Below are positions 54,530 to 62,007 of a stretch of 64,000 bases of DNA, one piece after another. The position numbers and the translations under genes were made by a program. The DNA comes from MGBC163016 sp964649145 (GTDB lineage Bacteria > Actinomycetota > Coriobacteriia > Coriobacteriales > Eggerthellaceae). Under the pieces are notes generated by a model. It was given only the letters and a program-made list of their open reading frames with translations. It was not told where the DNA came from and ran no database searches. Where the stretch lies: the NCBI GenBank assembly GCA_964649145.1, contig CAZYOQ010000002.1:47452-111451 (forward strand), written 5' to 3'. Numbering within the stretch: position 1 is the first letter of the stretch; each line of letters opens with the position of its first letter.

Positions 54530-54549
54530 CGCCGCAATGTAGCGGCGGT
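54530..54549 (+). other. GC-rich hairpin before the molybdoenzyme gene
   Basis: CCGCCGC (54530-54536), loop AATGTA, GCGGCGG (54543-54549), in the 87-nt gap between the unknown gene and the catalytic subunit. No T tract follows. It could mark an mRNA processing or attenuation point that sets the ratio of the two products. Confidence 0.55.
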
Positions 54550-54593
54550 TATCAGAAGTTCAAATAAAAGAGAGAAAGGAAAGGAAGGAAGCT

Positions 54594-57497
54594 ATGCCGG
54601 ATACAAGTATGTCACGCCGTACGTTCGTCAAAGCCGCTGCTTTGACGGCTGCCGTGGCAACCTTTGGCCTGCCTCTGACGAGCAAGCTAGAGCAGCGGGA
54701 AGCCGCCTACGCCGAAACTCCCCCCAACCGGCAGGTGTTCACCACTGTATGCCATGGATGCATTCAGGTGTGCCCCTGCAAGGCCTACGTCGAGGACGGC
54801 GTGGTGGTAAAGCTGGAGGGACACCCCGACGCGCCGCTTAACAAGGGCGGCATGTGCCTGAAGGGTCTGGGGCAGCTGCAAACCTGCTACAGTCCTCGTC
54901 GCGTCATGCATCCGCTCAAACGCGTGGGCGAACACGGCACGAACGAGTGGGAGGCCATCTCGTGGGACGAAGCCATCGAGCTGGCCGCGCAGCAAATTGC
55001 ACTCGCACATGAGAAATACGGCCCGTACTCTCTGTGGGGAGCGTCTGGCGGTGGCGGACTGTACGCATCAGAGATCGCCACGGCAAACCAGTACATCTAC
55101 GGTGCTGCCGTTCAGGCGTGCACCGGAGCCCTCCAGTGCTACTGCCCCCGCTCAAGTGTAGCAGCCTTCACCGTCAGCGGGTGGAACAACTCACCAGCCG
55201 ATCACGCCTGCCTTGAGCCATGGAACGAGTACTGCCCAACGCAAGAGGTACTCGTCATCTGGGGCGCTCAGCCCTCCACGTCACAGACGGCGGAATCGGG
55301 TCGAGGTATTGCTGATGCGAGATCCGACCGAGGGGTGAAGACCATCGTCATCGACCCTAACATGTCGCCTGACGCTGCTAAGGCCGATATCTGGCTGCCC
55401 GTGCGTGCAGGATCAGACACGGCAATGATTCTAGGATGGATACGCTACGTCATCGAAAACGACCTGTACAACGAGGACTTCTGCAAGTACTGGACAAACC
55501 TGCCGTTCCTCATCAACCCTGACACAGGGTTGCCAATCGAGGCCGAAGACGTGTGGCCAGACTACATCAACCCTAACATCGATCCGAACGAAGTGTATGA
55601 CACGCCGGCCTATGTGTGCTACGACAAGCTAACAGATTCAATTCAGCCCTTCCCCTTCAGCGCACCCGAGGACGCCGAGGTCGACCCTGAGTTGTTCGGC
55701 GAATACAAAGTTCCACAACTAGGCATCAAAGCAAAGACTGCCTTCCAGATCTACCGAGAAGAGGCCGACCCGTGGACGCTCGAGCACACCGCCGAGGTCA
55801 CGTTCTGCCCCGCCGACCTGATCGAGAAGGCCATCGTGATGTATGCAAGTGCCGAACATGCCGGCATTACCCATGGAGTTGCCCATGACATGATGCAGAT
55901 GAACGCCGAGATGCCGCTTGGCATCATCGCGCTGGACGTTATGATGGGTCACCTCAACCAACCCGGTGCATGCATGACTAACCGCGGAAAGGACTCCATC
56001 CCAACGTCTCGACCGGTCGGTCCCTTCCAGCTGCTGGTCATCTCGTATCAGCTAGAACGCTGGTGGTACGGACTCAGCTGGCATATCGGTTATACCAAGA
56101 AACAAAACGACAAGATCCTTGCCGACCAGCTTAAGGAGCTTGACTCGCACATCGTTGACAAGTCCACGATGAATGCTGAAGAGCGCCGCGATCAAATGGC
56201 TCAGGCCATTAAGGATCGCCTAGGCGTCACCCAGCACAAGGCCGCGCAGTACTGGGAGCAGACAGGACCAGGCATGGTTCGTGAAGCAGTCCAGACAGGC
56301 GAGCCATACCGTCCACGCGTGCTGTACGAGGTATCCGGTAACAAGCTTGCCATGATCGGAAACTCCATCGGCTGGCATGAAGCCATGAAGAACCTCGACT
56401 TCGGCATCCAGCAGTACCCCATGATTACATCGGAGACCATCGAGTACATAGACCTGCTGTTCCCCACCGTCGAATGGCTGGAGTACAACAACGGCACCGC
56501 ATTGACAGTCCAACTGAATACGCAGTGGCTACGCCGCTCCATCATTCACCTAGGTGAGACCGTGCATCCCGAGCACGCCTACACTCTGGTCGTGAATAAG
56601 GTGTGTGAGATTTTGGGCGGCCGTGACAAAATCCTTAGCCACGACTTCGTGTATGTACTGGGCATGTTTGATAACTACGACGACAAGAAGCAGCAGTGGG
56701 CTGAGATCTATGGCGCGCCGTCGTGGGATGAGCTGATCAACAACCAAGACAAGTATTCACCGCTTGTCACGCCTCCTGAGGAGTACTGGTACTACTACCA
56801 GCACGAGACCATCGTCGACGACGGCTTGCCCGCGGGCTTCGGCACTGAGTCCCGCAAGGCCGAGGTGTACTGCTCTGCGCATATCAAGATGGCGCGCACG
56901 GGCTTCCCCTACATTTACCCCTACGACATGGACCCTTGCGATGACTACCCGGCAATTGCGCAGTATCTAGAAAACGAAGAGAACGCCCTCACTGACAAGG
57001 AGTACCCGCTGACATTTACGTCGGGTCGCGTCCACTATTGGCACCACGGCACCATGCGTCACTGCGCATTCAACCGAGAACTTCTGCCCGCCCCTGACCT
57101 GCGAATCAACCCTGTGGATGCCAAGACCTACGGCATCAAACACGGCGACTGGGTAAAAATCACTTCACGTCGCGGCTCCACCCATGGGCGTGCGTACGTG
57201 ACCAAGGGCATCATACCGGGAACTGTCTTTCAGGAACGTTTCTGGAACCCCGAATGCTACGACGACTCACAGGAAAGCATCTCGTCGGGCTGGGAGGAGT
57301 GCTGCATCTCGCGCCTGACACTTGACACCGCGCGCAGCCGCATGTTTGGCGGTTCCACCTACCGCGCCTTCCAGGTAAAGATAGAGAAATCAGAGCGTCC
57401 GGAACGCATTTGGGTTGAGCCCGAGGAGTTCGAGCCGTTCATGCCCGATCCCACCCTGTTTACCCAAACTAGTGAGGATGTGTTGCCAAATGCGTAG
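54594..57497 (+). CDS. Tat-exported molybdopterin oxidoreductase catalytic subunit
   Basis: 967-residue member of the DMSO reductase superfamily. Twin-arginine signal MSRRTFVKAAAL at residues 6-17; [4Fe-4S] ligands in CHGCIQVC (53, 56, 60) and Cys88 (GGMCLKG); YSPRRVMHPLKRVG follows. The usual Mo-ligand region reads ACTGALQCYCPRSS (176-188), so a Cys ligand is possible but not certain. C-terminal molybdopterin-dinucleotide domain from about 800 (LTFTSGRVHYWHHGTM). A typical DmsA/PsrA/catechol-dehydroxylase-type subunit of this lineage; substrate not deducible. Followed with overlap by its Fe-S and anchor subunits, hence a membrane-bound respiratory reductase with menaquinol as likely donor. 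Confidence 0.92.
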   Translation: MPDTSMSRRTFVKAAALTAAVATFGLPLTSKLEQREAAYAETPPNRQVFTTVCHGCIQVCPCKAYVEDGVVVKLEGHPDAPLNKGGMCLKGLGQLQTCYSPRRVMHPLKRVGEHGTNEWEAISWDEAIELAAQQIALAHEKYGPYSLWGASGGGGLYASEIATANQYIYGAAVQACTGALQCYCPRSSVAAFTVSGWNNSPADHACLEPWNEYCPTQEVLVIWGAQPSTSQTAESGRGIADARSDRGVKTIVIDPNMSPDAAKADIWLPVRAGSDTAMILGWIRYVIENDLYNEDFCKYWTNLPFLINPDTGLPIEAEDVWPDYINPNIDPNEVYDTPAYVCYDKLTDSIQPFPFSAPEDAEVDPELFGEYKVPQLGIKAKTAFQIYREEADPWTLEHTAEVTFCPADLIEKAIVMYASAEHAGITHGVAHDMMQMNAEMPLGIIALDVMMGHLNQPGACMTNRGKDSIPTSRPVGPFQLLVISYQLERWWYGLSWHIGYTKKQNDKILADQLKELDSHIVDKSTMNAEERRDQMAQAIKDRLGVTQHKAAQYWEQTGPGMVREAVQTGEPYRPRVLYEVSGNKLAMIGNSIGWHEAMKNLDFGIQQYPMITSETIEYIDLLFPTVEWLEYNNGTALTVQLNTQWLRRSIIHLGETVHPEHAYTLVVNKVCEILGGRDKILSHDFVYVLGMFDNYDDKKQQWAEIYGAPSWDELINNQDKYSPLVTPPEEYWYYYQHETIVDDGLPAGFGTESRKAEVYCSAHIKMARTGFPYIYPYDMDPCDDYPAIAQYLENEENALTDKEYPLTFTSGRVHYWHHGTMRHCAFNRELLPAPDLRINPVDAKTYGIKHGDWVKITSRRGSTHGRAYVTKGIIPGTVFQERFWNPECYDDSQESISSGWEECCISRLTLDTARSRMFGGSTYRAFQVKIEKSERPERIWVEPEEFEPFMPDPTLFTQTSEDVLPNA

Positions 57498-58077
57498 AAC
57501 ACTAGTAATCAACCTGGACCGCTGTTCCGGCTGCGACAGCTGCGTCACCGTTTGCAAGTACGAAAACGATCTAAAGCTGGGCGAATACTACAATCGCGTC
57601 ATCGCGGTAGGACCGTACGGCGACTTCCCTTACGTGTCAATGTATTGGCTTCCCATGCAATGCCAGCAGTGCGAGAACCCCCAATGTGTGCACGTATGCC
57701 CTACCGGCGCTAGCTATCGCGACCCCGATACCAACGTGGTGCTGGTCAACGCCGATAAGTGTATTGGATGCGAGTACTGCATAATGGCATGCCCCTACGG
57801 TGTACGCTCTATGAACAAGGAATCAAAAGTCGCCCAGAAGTGTACCTTATGTTCGCAGCTAACCGCAGACGGATCCGATGTGCCTGTATGCGTCCATAAC
57901 TGCCCCTGCGGAGCTCGCTTCTTCGGAGATCTTGACGACCCAGATAGCGACGTGAGCAAAGAACTTGCACGCTACGACGATGACTGCATCCACACGATAT
58001 CGGATCCCAAGAGTACTCATCCAACCTGTCACTACATTCTGTCTCCGAAATACGCCGAATGGAAGGAGGTCAAGTGA
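57490..58077 (+). CDS. Four-cluster Fe-S subunit of the molybdoenzyme
   Basis: 195-residue DmsB/PsrB/NrfC-type electron-transfer subunit. Four Cys groups: CSGCDSCVTVC, CQQCENPQCVHVCP, CIGCEYCIMACP and CTLC...CVHNCP. No signal peptide, as expected for a subunit exported in complex with the Tat-signal catalytic partner. ATG 57490 is chosen (MRRTLVINLDRCSGC); it overlaps the catalytic-subunit stop by 8 nt. The stop shares one base with the anchor gene's start (TGATG), so all three are translationally coupled. Confidence 0.94.
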   Translation: MRRTLVINLDRCSGCDSCVTVCKYENDLKLGEYYNRVIAVGPYGDFPYVSMYWLPMQCQQCENPQCVHVCPTGASYRDPDTNVVLVNADKCIGCEYCIMACPYGVRSMNKESKVAQKCTLCSQLTADGSDVPVCVHNCPCGARFFGDLDDPDSDVSKELARYDDDCIHTISDPKSTHPTCHYILSPKYAEWKEVK

Positions 58078-58946
58078 TGTATACGCTTAACTTCGAAGTC
58101 GCGTGGCCTTTGGTTCTGTTCTCCGCAATCGCGGGCGCAGGCGGCGCGCTGGCGGCATTCGTGGGCTTAAGCCATCTGCTCGGCAAGGTCAAGGAAGGTC
58201 GCTTCATAGGCTCGCTAGTGGCGCTGGCGCTCTTTGTCATTGGCGGTTGCTGCTCAGTTGCCCACCTCGCACTTCCGCAGAACATGATGGCCGCCGCTAC
58301 GAACATATTCTCGTTCTCAGGCGTCTCGGTCGAGCTGATTATGCTTGGTCTGAGCTTCGTGGTCGTCGCGGTATACGCCATCCTAATCAAACGCGAGGCA
58401 CCAGAGATCGCTTGCAAGGTCTTCGCTGTCCTGTCAATTATATGCGGCCTTGTTTTGGCCTTCGTCTGCGGGCACGGCTATGTCATAGAGTCTCGCCAAT
58501 ACTGGGACACCAACCTGCTGCCTCTGGCATACCTAGGAACGTCACTGCCGCTGGGTGGTTTCATCTTCGTCGTCATTGCTTCGATCAAGAAGGCCGATGC
58601 CACTGAGATAAAGGGGCTGGCGCCGTGGATAATTGCCGCAACGGCCATCTCCATCGTCACCACCGTTGCCTACATGATCTTCTGCGGAGCCGACGTGCTG
58701 GGTCGCGACATCGTAACCACCGCCTTTGCAATATGCATATGCGGCATCGTTGGCATCATCGCATGTACCGCTGCCTTCCTCAAAGTCAACGAGAAAATGA
58801 GAACCAATGTTGCAGTGTTTGCCATAGTGCTTGCACTCATCGGCTCAGTAGGAGTGCGCGTGCTCATGTGGAACGCTAGCGATCCGTTCTTCAATGCTTG
58901 GTATATCGAGCAAGAAAACGCAATCATCTGCACCGACGATTACTAA
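58077..58946 (+). CDS. DmsC-like membrane anchor subunit
   Basis: 289 residues with eight hydrophobic helices, the layout of the DmsC family that anchors the reductase and oxidises menaquinol. N-terminal FEVAWPLVLFSAIAGAGGAL and later HLALPQNMMAAATNIF are typical. Start at ATG 58077 with GGAGG 7 nt upstream. Two large inverted repeats follow the stop. An NrfD-type anchor is the alternative, but helix count and sequence favour DmsC. Confidence 0.88.
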   Translation: MYTLNFEVAWPLVLFSAIAGAGGALAAFVGLSHLLGKVKEGRFIGSLVALALFVIGGCCSVAHLALPQNMMAAATNIFSFSGVSVELIMLGLSFVVVAVYAILIKREAPEIACKVFAVLSIICGLVLAFVCGHGYVIESRQYWDTNLLPLAYLGTSLPLGGFIFVVIASIKKADATEIKGLAPWIIAATAISIVTTVAYMIFCGADVLGRDIVTTAFAICICGIVGIIACTAAFLKVNEKMRTNVAVFAIVLALIGSVGVRVLMWNASDPFFNAWYIEQENAIICTDDY

Positions 58947-58953
58947 GGCTCCT

Positions 58954-59050
58954 ATTCCGCCCCTCCCCTTCCTCGAGGGGCGGAATCCCTTTCCAGACGG
59001 CTTGCCGGCACATTACCCACCCCACGCGCCGATAAACCGTCTGGAAAGGG
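58954..59050. repeat. Two consecutive perfect inverted repeats after the anchor gene
   Basis: First: ATTCCGCCCCT (58954-58964) and AGGGGCGGAAT (58976-58986), 11 bp, 11-nt loop. Second, starting at the next base: CCCTTTCCAGACGG (58987-59000) and CCGTCTGGAAAGGG (59037-59050), 14 bp, 36-nt loop. They fill the gap between the anchor and chaperone genes. No T tract follows either, so they look more like mRNA-stabilising or processing structures than terminators. Confidence 0.9.
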
Positions 59051-59111
59051 TTCATATATACAAATCTTGCACAAGATCGCGTGTTTTTTCACACAAAGAA
59101 GGAGGATGCAA

Positions 59112-59933
59112 ATGACAGCCAAAGCTGACGTAATTGATGCCATCACAGCACGTGCGGGCATGTATGAAACTCTGGCCTCTCTCTATTTCGATCGATTAAC
59201 CGACGAGCAAATCGAAGCGATGGCAAGCCAGGATTACACTGCTCTGATGGACAACGAAAACACGCTGATAGCCAATGGCTTTAACGATATTTACCGTTAC
59301 CTGCGTAAGCGCAACACAGGAACCCGTCAGGAGTTGGCCGTTGACTTCTCTACTGCGTTTTTGGGAACCCATGCCTACAAGGGGTTTGTTGCACAGCCCT
59401 ACGAGTCGCTATTTTTGGACCGCAGCGGAACACTGAATGCCGCGCCGCGCAAGGAGATCTTCAACCTCTACAAGAGCGAGTGCGTAGCACTTCGCGAGGG
59501 TTACGACTACCCCGACGACCATCTGGCGTTCGAGTGCGAATTCATGTCAATACTTTGCCACCGTTGCGCCACTGCGCTTGAAAAGGACGACATTGCCGAA
59601 GCACTGCGCCTTTTGAGTGTACAGCGTGCATTTCTGACCGACCACATCTGCCGCTGGTTTACGCGTTTGCACGATCTTTCGCTGAAGTTCATCAAGACAC
59701 GCTTCTACCGTGGCGTGCTCAATATCACTCAAGGTTTTTTCGACGAGGAAGTTGATTCTGTCGACGCTCTACGTGCTGCCATCGAGGAAGGACTTGAAGA
59801 CGAAAGTGCGGATAGCACCGAGTGCGATGCGGTGTGCGCAGAGAGAGTCAGTGAGAATCAGGAAGCAGCAGAAGGAGGGTCATTAGATGGAGAGCTTGAA
59901 GCGTCGGGATGCGACGGAGGAACCGACGACTAA
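59112..59933 (+). CDS. TorD-like molybdoenzyme chaperone
   Basis: 273-residue all-helical TorD/DmsD-family chaperone that holds the Tat-signal molybdoenzyme until cofactor insertion. AGMYETLASLYFDRLTDEQ, VDFSTAFLGTHAYKGFVAQP, YESLFLD and DHLAFECEFMSILC are family-like; the last 45 residues are an acidic tail. ATG 59112 is used, with AAGGAGG 6 nt upstream. The next gene starts 47 nt before this stop. Confidence 0.88.
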   Translation: MTAKADVIDAITARAGMYETLASLYFDRLTDEQIEAMASQDYTALMDNENTLIANGFNDIYRYLRKRNTGTRQELAVDFSTAFLGTHAYKGFVAQPYESLFLDRSGTLNAAPRKEIFNLYKSECVALREGYDYPDDHLAFECEFMSILCHRCATALEKDDIAEALRLLSVQRAFLTDHICRWFTRLHDLSLKFIKTRFYRGVLNITQGFFDEEVDSVDALRAAIEEGLEDESADSTECDAVCAERVSENQEAAEGGSLDGELEASGCDGGTDD

Positions 59934-60096
59934 TTGCGCAANNNNNNNNNNNNNNNNNNNNNNNNNNNNNNNNNNNNNNNNNNNNNNNNNNNNNNNNNNN
60001 NNNNNNNNNNNNNNNNNNNNNNNNNNNNNNNNNNNNNNNNNATGGAGAGCTTGAAGCGTCGGGATGCGACGGAGGAACCGACGACTAATTGCGCAA
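59887..60096. other. Scaffold gap flanked by identical 55-nt copies
   Basis: Positions 59887-59941 and 60042-60096 are identical; 100 Ns lie between. Same signature as the gap near 47.4 kb. After collapse the NapG-like gene starts at what is now 59887 (with GGAGG 8 nt upstream at 59875-59879), overlapping the chaperone gene. Confidence 0.93.
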
Positions 60097-60782
60097 TGAC
60101 CTCGACGAATAGTCTTGCTACAAACTGTGATTCCGACAAAAGAGAGACGGATACGAAACAAGCCAGCATAACCCGCCGCGATGTAGTACTGGGCGTAGGC
60201 GTGGCCGCAGGATTATTTGCCTTAGGGGGATGCGGTTTTCTTACTAGGATCAACGATCAGATAGTATGCCCTCCTGGCGCGCGGACTTCAGCTGATTTCT
60301 ACGCTATGTGCATCCGGTGCGACCGCTGCCGAGAGGTCTGCCCCACCGCTGTCATAGGAGTTGTGCGCATCGAAGAGAGCCTCGTGCAGCTGCGAACACC
60401 CACGATGGAATTTCGCAAGGGGTACTGCGACACCTGCGACGGCACATACCGATGCATCGAGGCATGCCCCACCGGCGCGCTTGGGGCGTTTGATCCGGCT
60501 GTCGACAAGATTGGCATGGCTGTTATCGACATCGACAAGTGCGAGACCTACGGAATATCGTCGTCGTGCGGTCGCGTATGTATTGACGCTTGCCCAGCCG
60601 CGGCGCTACTGACCGACGACGAAGGTCGCGTATACGTCAACGAGGATGCCTGCTGGGGGTGCGGTGCCTGCGAGTACGTTTGCCCCGCGAATGCCTATCG
60701 CACCTACGACGGCTTACCTTCACGGGGGGTCAACATCGTAAGCATAGAGCAGTGGAAGCGAGGCGCCGATAATGACCTCTAA
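60042..60782 (+). CDS. NapG-like Tat-exported ferredoxin
   Basis: 246 residues from the ATG at 60042 (identical to 59887 before the artefactual gap, where the ribosome binding site GGAGG lies). A twin-arginine signal ITRRDVVLGVGVAAGLFAL at about 44-62 directs export; four Cys groups follow: CIRCDRCREVCP, CDTCDGTYRCIEACP, CGRVCIDACP and CWGCGACEYVCP. This is the NapG/quinol-dehydrogenase ferredoxin layout. An ATG at 60096 is a possible later start but has no ribosome binding site. It overlaps the NapH-like gene by 11 nt. Confidence 0.9.
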   Translation: MESLKRRDATEEPTTNCAMTSTNSLATNCDSDKRETDTKQASITRRDVVLGVGVAAGLFALGGCGFLTRINDQIVCPPGARTSADFYAMCIRCDRCREVCPTAVIGVVRIEESLVQLRTPTMEFRKGYCDTCDGTYRCIEACPTGALGAFDPAVDKIGMAVIDIDKCETYGISSSCGRVCIDACPAAALLTDDEGRVYVNEDACWGCGACEYVCPANAYRTYDGLPSRGVNIVSIEQWKRGADNDL

Positions 60783-61839
60783 TCTAAAACCATCAAAATC
60801 AAGAGTGAAGCCTTCAACGATCCGCACTGCAGTGCGCCTAATCGTCTTCATCATCGTGGTTATCGGCCTTGTAGCCGGCATACCACTCGGTACGTATTCA
60901 AGTATCGGCTTCGACTCCATCGCTGCCATCTGCCCCTTGGGCGCACTTGAGACGATCTTCGGATCGTGGGCGTTTGTTCCTAGACTCATCATCGCATTGG
61001 TTGCCATGTTGATCATCGTCTTTTTCCTTGGACGAGCCTTCTGCTCATGGATATGCCCTGTGCCTCCAATCTCGGAGTTTCTGAAGACCAAGAAGGTCAA
61101 ACAGGCCGACCACGACGCGTGCGGAAAAGCCGGAAAAATAGCCTACGACCGATACCGACACGCCTGCACAGCATGCGGCGGATCATCCTCCTGCACAGAA
61201 GGGTGTGATCCAGATGATGGAGATACTGCGCAAGCAGGCAAGCTAAGTGGATCCGAAGCGAAACCAACGATAGGCAAGGCGAAAACGCGCGACCTCGCGC
61301 AATTCGACTCGCGTCATATCGTGTTGGCAGGCACACTTGGGTCAGCGGCCATCTTTGGCTTTCCAGTCTTTTGCCTAGTGTGCCCCATTGGGCTTACATG
61401 CGCGACCGTTGTTGCCTTCATTAGGCTGGTGGGGTTTAACGAGCCGTCATGGGGGCTGTTACTCTTTCCGCTGATCATCATTGCAGAACTGACGCTTTGC
61501 CGAAAGTTCTGCGCGAAAATCTGCCCTGTCGCCGCGCTAATGTCGCTGGTGTCGCGCTTCTCGCGTACTTTTAGACCCACCGTCAACGAAAGCTCATGCC
61601 TGCGCCTGTCTAAAGGCGAGGAATGCCACGCTTGCGCGACTGCCTGTCCAAACCACATCGACCCGCACAGCAATTTGGGGCTAGTCCCCGTTAGCGAATG
61701 TACTCGCTGCATGAAGTGTGCTCAGGCGTGTCCGGGCAACGCCATACACTTCCCCTTCATCGCCACAGCACGCCACACCGGTCATGACAAGCGGCGAGAT
61801 CACATCAACGCAATCGACAAAGAGGAAACTGTTCAATAA
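60772..61839 (+). CDS. NapH-like quinol dehydrogenase membrane protein
   Basis: 355 residues with about five transmembrane helices. The paired motifs CSWICPVPP and CAKICPVAA (the NapH CX3CP pair), FCLVCPIGLTC, and two C-terminal [4Fe-4S] groups (CHACATACP, CTRCMKCAQACP) are present. NapGH pairs oxidise menaquinol and feed periplasmic oxidoreductases. The operon therefore has a second possible quinol entry besides the DmsC-like anchor. No napA or napB is in the window. Confidence 0.9.
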   Translation: MTSNLKPSKSRVKPSTIRTAVRLIVFIIVVIGLVAGIPLGTYSSIGFDSIAAICPLGALETIFGSWAFVPRLIIALVAMLIIVFFLGRAFCSWICPVPPISEFLKTKKVKQADHDACGKAGKIAYDRYRHACTACGGSSSCTEGCDPDDGDTAQAGKLSGSEAKPTIGKAKTRDLAQFDSRHIVLAGTLGSAAIFGFPVFCLVCPIGLTCATVVAFIRLVGFNEPSWGLLLFPLIIIAELTLCRKFCAKICPVAALMSLVSRFSRTFRPTVNESSCLRLSKGEECHACATACPNHIDPHSNLGLVPVSECTRCMKCAQACPGNAIHFPFIATARHTGHDKRRDHINAIDKEETVQ

Positions 61840-61893
61840 AGAGTTTCCTTATTTTCACATACGCAATGACACCGATGGCACAGCAAACAAAGC

Positions 61894-61921
61894 TTACATT
61901 AAAGACGCCTTTCCGTATAAA
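61894..61921 (+). promoter_or_regulatory. Probable promoter of the luxR-type gene
   Basis: -35-like TTACAT (61894-61899), 16-nt spacer, -10 TATAAA (61916-61921), in the 168-nt gap after the NapH-like gene. Transcription would begin near 61928, just before a hairpin. The regulator would thus have its own promoter. Confidence 0.5.
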
Positions 61922-61930
61922 ATGACATCC

Positions 61931-61954
61931 ATGGGCGCGACATAAAGCGCCCAT
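61931..61954 (+). other. Hairpin or operator in the luxR leader
   Basis: ATGGGCGC (61931-61938), 8-nt loop, GCGCCCAT (61947-61954): a perfect 8-bp inverted repeat overlapping the predicted transcription start. It may be an autoregulatory operator, or a weak terminator for the upstream operon. Confidence 0.5.
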
Positions 61955-62007
61955 ATTGATGAATAAGTGTCATCGCCGCCGATTCGGTTTGCGCCGAGGG
62001 CAGCATT

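Noticed and set aside
54594..57497. Naming the molybdoenzyme DmsA or a specific catechol dehydroxylase
   Set aside because: Family membership is clear but substrate-determining residues cannot be read by eye; no name is justified.
58954..59050. Insertion sequence ends or MITE
   Set aside because: No target duplication or second copy seen in the window; kept as inverted repeats of unknown role.
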